DNA of 12,739 nt, taken from NCBI GenBank assembly GCA_000151295.1, contig GG745329.1:471763-484501 (forward strand), given 5' to 3'. The notes below the pieces were generated by a model, which saw nothing but the letters and a program-made list of their open reading frames with translations, did not search any database and had not been told where the DNA came from. The DNA comes from Allomyces macrogynus ATCC 38327. Its lineage: Eukaryota; Blastocladiomycota; Blastocladiomycetes; Blastocladiales; Blastocladiaceae. Shown here one piece after another: positions 1 to 7,376 of this stretch. Made by a program: the position numbers and the translations under genes. Within the stretch, counting starts at the first letter, position 1, and every line of letters starts with the position of its first letter.

Positions 1-237
1 GGTGCTTTTTTTTTGCCTGGCATGCCAGCTGGCCGGCGGGAGAAAGGCGATTCTCTGACGGCCTGATCCATGTGGACGCGTTGCCCTCGACTTTTCTCAC
101 CATCAGCACTGGGCCACCAAGCGGCTGACACGTTGCATCCTGCTGTCCTCAGGGCACATGGGTCAAGGCTTGGTCCATGTGGACGCCGTCATGGTCCGCA
201 ACCGGAGCGAGGACGATATGCTTGGTGGCGCGCGATG

Positions 238-251
238 CCCCCCCCCCCCCC
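238..251. repeat. Homopolymer C14 tract
   Basis: Fourteen consecutive C residues, followed by ATTGG (an inverted CCAAT pentamer) at 252-256. Such runs are length-unstable and prone to sequencing error, so the exact length is uncertain. Confidence 0.9.
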
Positions 252-506
252 ATTGGACAGCTCAGCCCATCTATCAAAAATGCCAAGGCCGCGGCCACGC
301 GGCTGCGCGCCTCCTCCTCCTCCTCTCCAAGGCGCGTAATTCATCAGCCATCAGCCTCCCCATCGACAACAACGACCGAGGGGAGCAGGACGCGTGAAGA
401 CACGGGAAGACGCTGGAAGGTCATGACTACGCCTGGAAGGGGTCTCGAACACAACCGAACACGACGAGATTAATACCCCCATCACATGGGCCGCCCCACG
501 TGTCCT

Positions 507-539
507 GGCATGGGCATGGCATGGGCATGGCGTGGGCCA
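507..539. repeat. Three tandem copies of an 11-bp unit
   Basis: The unit GGCATGGGCAT occurs exactly at 507-517 and 518-528, with a degenerate third copy at 529-539. It lies just after the CACGTG site at 497-502. It is a minisatellite-like array with no visible coding role. Confidence 0.85.
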
Positions 540-929
540 CCGCCATCACCACCAAATCAGGTTCGAGAATGGTCGGGTGACTTTTGATCTCCCTTCGATG
601 GTTTGTTCCACCATTCTTCACCGCCGCCCTGGCCGCCACTTCATGCGCGAACTTGAGACTGCATCACGCATGAGCACGAACAAGCAGTGTCAACCCCGCG
701 TGCTTGTGGGATTCGTGTGGTTTTGTGTGGGGATAACGACGACGGGCGAGAATGACTGCCGGGGATTGGGCCACGTTGACCAACCTTTTTCGTTTCGTTT
801 CACGAACGGAAATGGACCGACGAGAGCGCGACGGGCTGCGACGGGATGCTCGCTATGCGACCGTTACGCCAGGCGCCAGCTGCCGCAAATGGTAAACGGG
901 TACATCGTGCGCAGCAAAGACATCGTAAT

Positions 930-946
930 GTCAACGACACGTTGAC
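930..946. repeat. Short palindrome, 7-bp arms
   Basis: Arms GTCAACG (930-936) and CGTTGAC (940-946) are perfect inverted repeats around a 3-nt spacer. The half-site CGTTGAC also occurs once near 774-780. The symmetry could be a dimeric transcription-factor site, but no factor can be named. Confidence 0.6.
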
Positions 947-949
947 GTT

Positions 950-971
950 GGGGGGGGGGGGGGGGAGGGGG
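950..971 (+). repeat. G16-A-G5 tract
   Basis: Sixteen G residues (950-965), one A, then five more G, immediately right of the palindrome. The G-strand could in principle form a quadruplex. The run length is subject to sequencing error. Confidence 0.85.
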
Positions 972-1219
972 ATTATTTGCTTTATATCAACGACGACACG
1001 GACGCGATCGGGACGTTTGTGCCATCGTTCGTCGCTCGTCGCTCGTCGCAGTCGTCGCGGGTTATCCATGTCAAAAAAAATTGAAAGTCACGACGACGAG
1101 GCCGTATTGAAAAAAACGCTAACGGGGTTGATCACATCAAAGATGAAAAGCACGCGTCTTCGGCGCTCACGATGCGACGATGCGGTGGAATGCTGTGCTC
1201 GCACTCATGAGCACACGAC

Positions 1220-1220
<1 letters not shown>

Positions 1221-1259
<39 letters not shown>
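1221..1259. repeat. Hexanucleotide microsatellite (CGAGCA)6.5
   Basis: Six perfect copies of CGAGCA plus CGA run from 1221 to 1259 and stop 4 bp before a TATAAATA at 1264-1271. It could encode a short dipeptide repeat if translated, but no surrounding frame looks like a gene. Confidence 0.9.
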
Positions 1260-1263
1260 AGCG

Positions 1264-1271
1264 TATAAATA
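1264..1271 (+). promoter_or_regulatory. TATA-like box upstream of the main promoter
   Basis: TATAAATA lies just after the hexanucleotide array. It is about 790 bp before the ATPase start codon, and no recognisable gene begins soon after it. It may be an alternative upstream promoter, a promoter for a non-coding transcript, or chance. Confidence 0.25.
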
Positions 1272-1769
1272 TTATCCATGAACTAGCCAAAGCATCGCGG
1301 AAGAGGTCGGTGGACACGGGGTTGCGAACCTCAGTCATCACTGGCCGAACCGATCCGACCGGGATGGGATGGAGACACAGCTCGAGACGACTTCCACCGC
1401 ACCGACGGGATCGACGACACGGCCGCGCGCGCCAGGGCCCGCGCGGGCAGCGCGTGTCCCTTTCGCGACCGTCGAGTGGGCTACTGGTCATGGGTTCAGA
1501 CCTGCGATTCCATGGCTTGCCCCGTCCCACGCCATGCATGCTCGCCATCGCTCGCCTTTCGCCCCTTCCGGTGCCACACCACGACCTGCCAGCCTGCCCA
1601 GCGCCATCATCATTTTCCAAGTGCTTTGCCCATCCGCAACCGGCCCCCAACCGACTTGGAGAGAGAACCGGTCCGCACACACGGGCCGCGCGGGCACTCA
1701 CACACGGTCGCTCCCTTGCCCTTCTCTGCTGCTGCGGACGGGCTCACCACCGTCGTGAGCATGGATCGG

Positions 1770-1777
1770 TATAAAAG
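1770..1777 (+). promoter_or_regulatory. TATA box of the P-type ATPase gene
   Basis: TATAAAAG sits in GC-rich surroundings on the ATPase strand, 277 bp before the start codon at 2054. A start of transcription about 30 bp downstream, near 1800, would give a 5' leader of about 250 nt if the leader is unspliced. It is the best promoter candidate because it is a close match to the metazoan/fungal TATA consensus and lies at a reasonable distance from a well-supported first exon. Confidence 0.55.
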
Positions 1778-1912
1778 CTCGCGCGCCCCCCGCTCCTCGG
1801 GCTTCCCCTTTCGACCGCGACGACGAACGGCCAGTTTGTCGTGAGAGCCAGCCATCTCTTGCCCGCCCTTCCCGCGCCTGCTCGTTCAACTCCTGCTTTT
1901 GAATGCGCCGCG

Positions 1913-2032
1913 CCTGCGCGCCGTCCTCGCTGCCACCGACTTTGTCCCGCCGCGCCAGCGTCGCGCCCGCTAAGCGCCGCCGAAGTGTCCGCCAGCCGCG
2001 TCTTCCTGCCGCTGCAGTTTGATTCTCGCCCG
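1913..2032 (+). CDS. Upstream ORF in the ATPase 5' leader (39 codons)
   Basis: A 39-codon frame starts with ATG at 1913 and ends with TGA at 2030-2032, 21 nt before the main ATG and in the same frame. Its start context is poor (T at -3), whereas the main ATG has the strong context ACCATGG. Scanning ribosomes could therefore leak past it. The predicted peptide is Arg/Ala/Pro-rich and not recognisable. Any role would be to lower or condition translation of the pump. This holds only if transcription starts at the TATA box above and the leader is unspliced. Confidence 0.35.
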
Positions 2033-2053
2033 CCGCCGTGCACGACGCCCACC

Positions 2054-5000
2054 ATGGCCCCGAAACAGGAGAACCCCGCGGCCTCGCTCGAGATTGTACG
2101 AGTCGAAGTATTTTTTTTACTGGTCGCGTGCTTGCCGTCCGCGGCCGAGGCGTGGTTCGACACGATTAGTGACTTGATCTGTACGCACGAACATCGCCAA
2201 TCACAAAAACTGACCACGACCAACCACCGCATCCGTTCCACAAGGACGAGCACACGCTCGACGTGTCCGAAATCTCGGCACGCTACGATGTTCAAATTGA
2301 CGTTGCTCGCCCCTCGGCCTCGGCTGGTCTGCCGCCCAACGTGGCCGCGACGCGCCTCGCTGCCGACGGCCCGAACGCGCTGAAGCCGCCCAAGCAAGTC
2401 CACCCAATCATGGTCTTCCTTCACTGCCTGTTCGTATTGCTGCCCGCGTTTGCGCGTCCACGCCAGCGCGGCGGCGCGCGAGGAGCAGTAGACCGCCAAA
2501 CTGACGCCCCCGTGGCACTCCAGGTTTAACCCGTTCTCCGTGCTCTTGCTCGGCGCGTGCGTTCTGACGTTCATCATGTACGGTATCGACCCCGTCGAAA
2601 ACTCGGACAACGTACGTTTCCCACCCCTCGCCGATTTTTGCTGCGGCTCCGACCGTGTTCCTTTGGGCGACTTGGTGCCACATTTCGCCTCCAAGATCGC
2701 GGCACCGACGATGCCTGGGCTCGCTCATGCGATTTGAGAGCGATGAGGGCCGGCTGGTGTTGGGTGCGGTGGAAAGGGGTCGACAGACGTCTGGGAGGTC
2801 CCTGCCCGCTGATCACCACCGCGACTATGAGCGTGGCGCTGGCCCTGTCGTCGCGCGCATCGGTTTGGGGGCCATCTCCCTTCTCGGTCTTGGCGCAATT
2901 TGTCGTAGACACGCCATACGACCCACGCCATCCCATCCTGCGCTTGACGCCGCCACGCGATGCCGCCCGCGAACAACTCTCTGCGACTCTGGCTGACCCA
3001 CTTCTCCCACTCGCTCCTGAACAGATCTACATTGGCCCTATCCTGCTCGGCGTCGCGCACCTCAACGCTTTTATCGAATGGTACCAGTTCCACAAGTCGG
3101 CTGCCATCAGTGCGTTTTATTTTCACCACTTTCGGCCGACCGGTCTGATTGCTGCCGTGATCATGAGAGCTGACCCCTCCTCCCCCCCCCTTCCTTCCCA
3201 AAGTGCGCTCGTTCATGAACATGATTCCCAGCAAGTGCACGGCCGTCCGCCAGGGCGCGCTCATCGAGATGCCGGCGGCCGAGCTCGTGCGCGGTGATAT
3301 CGTCATGATTCGCTCGGGCGACAAGGTGCCCGCCGACCTGTGGCTGTTTGCTGCGTCGGACCTCAAGGTCGACAACTCGTCGCTCACGGGCGAATCGGAG
3401 CCGCAGGACCGCACGCCCAAGAACACGCAAAAGGCTGCCCTCGAGGCGACCAACCTGGCCTTCAACGGCACGCTTGTCGTGGCTGGCGACGGTTACGGTG
3501 TGGTTATCCGCACGGGTGACAACACGGTCATTGGCCAGATCGCATCCATGACGCAAGGCGAGTCGAAGCGCCAGTCGCCGCTGACCTCGGAAATCAACCG
3601 GTTTGTCACGCTCATCGGGTCGCTCGCCGTGACCACGGCCATTGTCTTCTTTATCGTTGCTGTCACGCAGGGCCGTGGTGTCGGTGTCGCGCTCAACTTT
3701 GCCGTCGGTGTGCTCGTCTCGTGGGTGCCGCAGGGTCTGCCGGCAACCGTGACCATGCTGCTCTCGTTCTCGGCCAAGCGCATGGCCGACCAGAACGTGC
3801 TCGTCAAGGAACTGTCGGGTGTCGAGACGCTCGGCACGATCACGCTGCTCGCGACCGACAAGACGGGCACGCTCACGCGCAACCAAATGACCGTGGCAAA
3901 CATGTGGACCGAGCAGCAAATGTTTGCCGCGCTCGGCGACACCAACAACCTGGCCATGGGCGAGGCCCCCATCGACTACTCGCGCCCGGGCATTCGCACC
4001 ATGCTGCACGTGTCGGGTCTCTGCACGCGCGCTCGCTTTGACCGCACCGACGTGGGCCTCGCTGAACGCCAGATTCTCGGTGACGCGACCGAGACGGGTC
4101 TCTTCCGTCAGGCCGCGCAGGCGCTCGGCACGACTGTCCTCGACGCGCTGCCCAACGAATTTGCCAAGGTCCTCGAACTGCCCTTCAGCTCCGATACCAA
4201 GTGGCACTTGTCGATCCACCGCATGCCGCACGCCCGTGGCCACTGGACCGTCCTCATGAAGGGCGCGCCCGAGCGCGTTCTGCGTGTCTGCTCGTCGATC
4301 ATGGGCCCGCAGGGCACTGCCGTGCCGCTCACCGACGCACACAAGGACGGCTTCACGCAGGCCTACGAGTACATGGCCGGCAAGGGTCATCGTGTGCTGG
4401 CGTTTGCGCAGCTGCAGCTGCCCTCGGCCGAGTACCCGGAGAACTACGAGTTCAGCAAGGAGTCGCGCAACTTCCCGACGACCGGTCTCGAGTTTGTGGG
4501 TCTCGCGTCGCTCGAGGACCCGCCCAAGCACGGTGTCCGTGAGGCGATTGGTCACTGCCGTCGCGCTGGTATCAAGGTCGTCATGGTCACGGGCGACCAC
4601 CCGCTGACCGCCGAGGCGATTGGGCGCAAGATCAACCTGATGCTGTCCAAGGAGTCGTGCAAGCCGTACCTCGTCTCGGACAAGCCCGCGGGCCACCACT
4701 CGACCTCGAAGCACGAGCACCAGCGGCTCGTGATTGACGAGGAGGCATCGGCGATTGTGATTCACGGCGAGCAGATCGAGTACTTGACGCCCGAGGACTG
4801 GGACACGATCTTTGTCAAGGACGAGATTATCTTTGCGCGCACGTCGCCCAAGCACAAGCTCGAGATTGTCAAGCACGCGCAGTCGCTCGGCCACATCGTC
4901 GGTGTGACCGGTGATGGTGTCAACGACTCGCCCGCGCTCAAGAAGGCTGATCTCGGTATTGCCATGAACATGTCGGGCTCGGACGTGTCCAAGGAGGCCG

Positions 5001-6212
5001 CTGCCATGATCCTGCTCGACGACAACTTTGCGTCCATCATCAACGGTATTCGCGAGGGTCGTCTCATCTTCCAGAACTTGAAGAAGTCGATCCAGTACGG
5101 TACGTAGTCACTTGCGGAGGGTTTCTTTCTTGGCCGATTCGCACTCGGTTCTTTGATCTGACGCGTGATCTCTCCATCCAATAGTCACCACGCACAGTAT
5201 CCCCGAGGTTATCCCGCAGCTTCTGTACGTGCTCGTGCCGCTGCCGCTCGCCATCAGCGTCCTGCAGATCATTGTCATCGATCTCGGTTTCGAGCTGCTC
5301 GCTGCGCTCTCGTTTGCGTTCGAGCCGCCAGAGTCGGAGGCGCTCATGACGCTGCAGCCGCGCCGTCCCGTCGACGAAGAGTCGGCGGCCCTGCGTCGCG
5401 AACGGCACGCGTTTGAGGTCGCGCTGCGGCAAACGGCGACCGTCGACGCCGAGTCGGGCGCGCTGCTCGACTCGCACGACATGGAGGCGCTGGTCGCGCA
5501 GCCGCTGACCTGGGGCCAGCGGTTCCGCATGTGGCGGTCGCGCGAGTACTGGTCCAAGTGGGCGATGCGCGGGGAGCACGGCGAGGTGCTGGTCGATGCC
5601 GACCTCATGTCCTGGGCCTACCTCGAGGGCGGTCTGATCGAGTGGATTGGCGCGACGATCACCTTCTTTGTCGTGCTCTACACGTTCGAGGACCCCTGGA
5701 CGGGCGAGCGGTTCAAGATCACGCCTACCGACTCGTACCACTGCGCCAAGGAGGGCGCGTTCAAGGCCGGTGGCAACATTTCGTGCACACTCGGTGACGG
5801 GTCGACCATGTCCCCCAAGCAGCTCGAAGAAGCGCTGCGCCAGGGCCAGTCGATCTACTACCTGTCGATCATGGTCATGCAAATGGTGAACCTGTTTGCG
5901 CGCAAGTGCCGCCTGACGCTGCCCTTCTCGAGCTACCTGTTCAAGAATACGCGCACCTACTGGTCGGCGCTCGCCGGTATTGCGTTCTCGGTCCTGATCG
6001 TCTACTGCCCGGGCATCCAGACGGCGTTCATGACGTCGGGCCACACCAACCCGCTCTACCTGCTCATCGCGTTCGGGTTTGGTATCATTCTGTTCCTCTA
6101 CTCGGCTGCGCGGTTCGCCATCAAGCAGAAGTTCCGCCCGATGCTCTACACGCCCGTGCCCGTCGGATTGCGCATGCACCCGACCAAGTGGTCGCGGCAC
6201 TCCCACGCGTAA
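2054..6212 (+). CDS. P-type ATPase, type IIC (Na,K-/H,K-ATPase alpha-like), six exons
   Basis: Exons: 2054-2095, 2245-2429, 2524-2611, 3025-3109, 3204-5099, 5185-6212. Joined, they give 1107 aa without a frame break (animal alpha subunits are about 1020). Family role: ATP-driven cation exchange across a membrane through an aspartyl-phosphate intermediate. Visible motifs: TGES (195-198), PQGL (309-312), phosphorylated Asp in DKTGTLT (352), KGAPE (486-490), TGDGVND (702-708). Ten membrane segments: M1 ~77-97, M2 ~106-126, M3 ~267-287, M4 ~296-322, M5/M6 ~765-815, M7 ~912-935, M8 ~987-1006, M9 ~1021-1040, M10 ~1053-1075. The start is chosen for its ACCATGG context and because splicing restores the family's DEHTL-type N-terminus. 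Unusual features: cation-site substitutions, an insertion of roughly 70 residues after M6, no SYGQ beta-subunit contact motif and no C-terminal KETYY. Subfamily IIC is firm; whether it moves Na+, K+ or H+ is not known. Similar pumps are known from the water mould Blastocladiella. Confidence 0.93.
2096..2244 (+). other. ATPase intron 1 (149 bp)
   Basis: Donor GTACGA, branch-like CTGAC at about 2210-2214, acceptor AAG. Phase 0. Removing it joins the 14-codon first exon to a conserved segment beginning DEHTLDVSEISARY, which matches the family's N-terminal pattern. The unspliced second-exon frame meets a stop at 2170-2172. Confidence 0.75.
2430..2523 (+). other. ATPase intron 2 (94 bp)
   Basis: Donor GTTCGT, CTGAC at 2501-2505, acceptor CAG at 2521-2523. 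Splicing after two bases of a Leu codon gives HCLFNPFSVLLLG, the same length as the animal LFGGFSLLLW stretch before M1. The nearby GTATTG at 2434 would break the frame with this acceptor, so GTTCGT is preferred. Confidence 0.85.
2612..3024 (+). other. ATPase intron 3 (413 bp)
   Basis: Donor GTACGT, CTGAC at 2993-2997, acceptor CAG. Phase 0. The protein runs YGIDPVENSDN into IYIGPILLG, exactly the M1-M2 spacing of the family, so no exon is missing inside. It is much longer than the other introns. Retention would end the protein at 2735-2737. Confidence 0.88.
3110..3203 (+). other. ATPase intron 4 (94 bp)
   Basis: Donor GTGCGT, CTGAC at 3170-3174, a C-rich pyrimidine tract, acceptor AAG. Phase 1: A joins TG to make a Met codon, giving AAIMRSFMNMIP, which matches the animal KIMESFKNMVP segment. 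Confidence 0.9.
5100..5184 (+). other. ATPase intron 5 (85 bp)
   Basis: Donor GTACGT, CTGAC at 5158-5162, acceptor TAG. Phase 1. It falls inside M5, joining KKSIQY to VTTHSIPEVIP, in line with animal KKSIAYTLTSNIPEITP. The key histidine codon (5193-5195) lies just after the junction. Confidence 0.93.
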
Positions 6213-6390
6213 GTCACGGCGAGCAGTCGTCGTCGAGAGCGTGTCAGTTTTGTCGTGTTGTGGCTTGTTCCACCTGTGTTGCCTTTTTCATTTGGAGTAC
6301 CCCTACCGCGTCTTTTCCAACCCCCCTCTATGTACATTCTCAAACGCGTCGGCGCTGTGTCGGCGGACAATTCGAACAGCAAGAACGAAG

Positions 6391-6404
6391 AAAAAATATA
6401 TATA
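6391..6404 (+). terminator. A/T-rich tract, possible 3'-end signal of the ATPase mRNA
   Basis: A run of A followed by alternating TATA lies about 180 nt past the ATPase stop. Many fungal 3' ends use A-rich or TA-rich efficiency elements rather than a strict AATAAA, so this could direct cleavage. No canonical AATAAA exists on this strand until about 7231. Confidence 0.3.
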
Positions 6405-6470
6405 ACAAGACATTTCTTCGGACTCTTTGAGCTTTGGTGGTCGTGGTTGACTGCGGTTCAAGCATTCTTC

Positions 6471-6483
6471 TCCGCAATTTATT
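6471..6483 (-). repeat. Left arm of 13-bp inverted repeat, contains a minus-strand AATAAA
   Basis: Read on the minus strand this is AATAAATTGCGGA, identical to plus-strand positions 7237-7249. It includes a canonical poly(A) hexamer (complement of 6478-6483) facing the RhoGEF transcript, 876 nt past that gene's stop. Confidence 0.6.
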
Positions 6484-7236
6484 CTTGGGACGAGACAACA
6501 AGCGTCCAGCAATCAGAGAGCACAGCTCTGTGACTGCGTTGTGCCTTCGCAGCGTCCCAACTGATGATGGCGTCCTCTAAACTGCGCCGCCGTCGATAAA
6601 TAGTTGATGCCTTGCTCCTCAAGCCGCTGGCAGTCGGGCCCGCAATGAACGACGTCGCGCATCCCCATGCCTCGCGAAGTGGACCATGACGTGTGCATCC
6701 CCGTGCCTCAGGATGTGGGCCAGGACGCGCGCAGGGAAAGAGTTCCTGGCCGCCAACACGGTGGAGAGCGCGGAGGACATATGCTTCTGTCGAGAATCTG
6801 GCCGTGTTTTTGGCCTTGCCGTGCCGTAGTAGCCTCGTTGGGTTCGCCAGCACGCTCGCGTGTTGGTGCGGCTGCGGCCGTTTCACAAGGAACGACGCTA
6901 GAGCAAGCAGCCAACCGAGAGGCGACTTGAACTGAAATCAAATGTGGCTCACAGAACTGGACCTTCGACAAGCGGACACGTTCAAGGGAGCAAAATTTCG
7001 CATAAATATGTACACACTCGAAAAATTGCGGCAGCACAAAAAAGCTCGACCGATCAGCAGCTGGATGCACTGAGAGTGCAAGTCCAGGCGACCGGGAGCG
7101 TCAAAAAAGGATAAACGGCATGGTACAACAAGAGAAAGAAAAACGGGATTATCGCGCGGGAGTGATGCGGGCCACAGTGAGGGCCGCGTGGTTGGTTCGA
7201 CAACAAAAAGAAGAAGAAGCAACCGGGCCGAAATAA

Positions 7237-7249
7237 AATAAATTGCGGA
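7237..7249 (+). repeat. Right arm of 13-bp inverted repeat, contains a plus-strand AATAAA
   Basis: AATAAATTGCGGA, preceded by an overlapping AATAAA at 7232-7237. It faces transcripts of the ATPase gene but is over 1 kb past its stop. The flanks show no matching target-site duplication with the left arm. Confidence 0.6.
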
Positions 7250-7341
7250 AGGACAGGGAACATCACGCCTTCGTAAAAGTGTCAGCTGGGACCGGCCCGC
7301 GGATCAAACGACAACAGCAAAAAGGGAATGGGTACAAAGGC

Positions 7342-7376
7342 GACCGGCTGCACTGCACTCAGTGCAGGAACCGGTC
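7342..7376 (-). repeat. Inverted repeat (hairpin) spanning the RhoGEF stop codon
   Basis: Outer arms GACCGG (7342-7347) and CCGGTC (7371-7376) enclose inner arms CTGCACT (7353-7359) and AGTGCAG (7361-7367). The minus-strand TGA stop (7361-7359) is at the centre. In RNA this could fold as a two-part stem with an asymmetric bulge. A related hairpin, TGCACT-GAG-AGTGCA, lies at 7066-7080 in the presumed 3' UTR. Confidence 0.55.

Larger units (their letters stand above)
1..1769. other. Intergenic region upstream of the ATPase gene, no convincing gene
   Basis: No stretch here gives a protein I recognise. The open frames present are short, overlap in several frames and on both strands, and are rich in Arg, Pro and His as expected from GC-rich non-coding DNA. 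The region has homopolymer runs, small tandem repeats and a palindrome (listed separately), plus a CACGTG E-box-like site at 497-502. A near-copy pair of about 15 bp (65-79 and 172-186, core TCCATGTGGACGC) lies near the left edge. I see no tRNA or rRNA. A short exon or non-coding RNA cannot be excluded. Confidence 0.6.
6213..7358. other. Convergent 3' intergenic region, no convincing gene
   Basis: This spacer is more AT-rich than the genes and separates the two stop codons. It should carry both 3' untranslated regions. No frame here gives a recognisable protein. The longest reads on the minus strand around 6479-6886 and has no known domain. The word AATTGCGG occurs in three places (7242-7248 and 7025-7031 on the plus strand, 6471-6478 on the minus strand). 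No tRNA is seen. Confidence 0.6.

Noticed and set aside
532..945. Plus-strand open frame of 137 codons in the upstream region
   Set aside because: No recognisable domain, no good promoter or splice context, and it ends in the palindrome/G-tract area. It is probably chance.
1310..1360. Possible tRNA T-arm (GAGGTTCGCAACC on the minus strand)
   Set aside because: The flanking bases do not form the 5-bp stem, and no acceptor or anticodon arms can be built around it.
2434..2491. Alternative 58-bp intron 2 (GTATTG to TAG)
   Set aside because: It keeps the frame but would insert 11 residues before M1 where the family has none, and it lacks a branch-like motif. The 94-bp version has CTGAC and the exact family spacing.
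1744..2694. Minus-strand open frame of 316 codons across the ATPase leader and first exons
   Set aside because: It overlaps the TATA box, leader, exons and introns of a well-supported plus-strand gene and gives no recognisable protein.
3161..4894. Long minus-strand open frame (577 codons) opposite the ATPase exon 5
   Set aside because: It is antisense to a highly conserved coding exon. GC-rich codon bias of the real gene keeps the opposite strand open, and its Arg/Leu/Val/His composition matches no family.
6471..7249. Transposon bounded by terminal inverted repeats
   Set aside because: The inverted match stops at 13 bp, no target duplication flanks it, and no transposase remains. The shared poly(A)-type hexamer gives a simpler explanation, so it is kept only as an observation.
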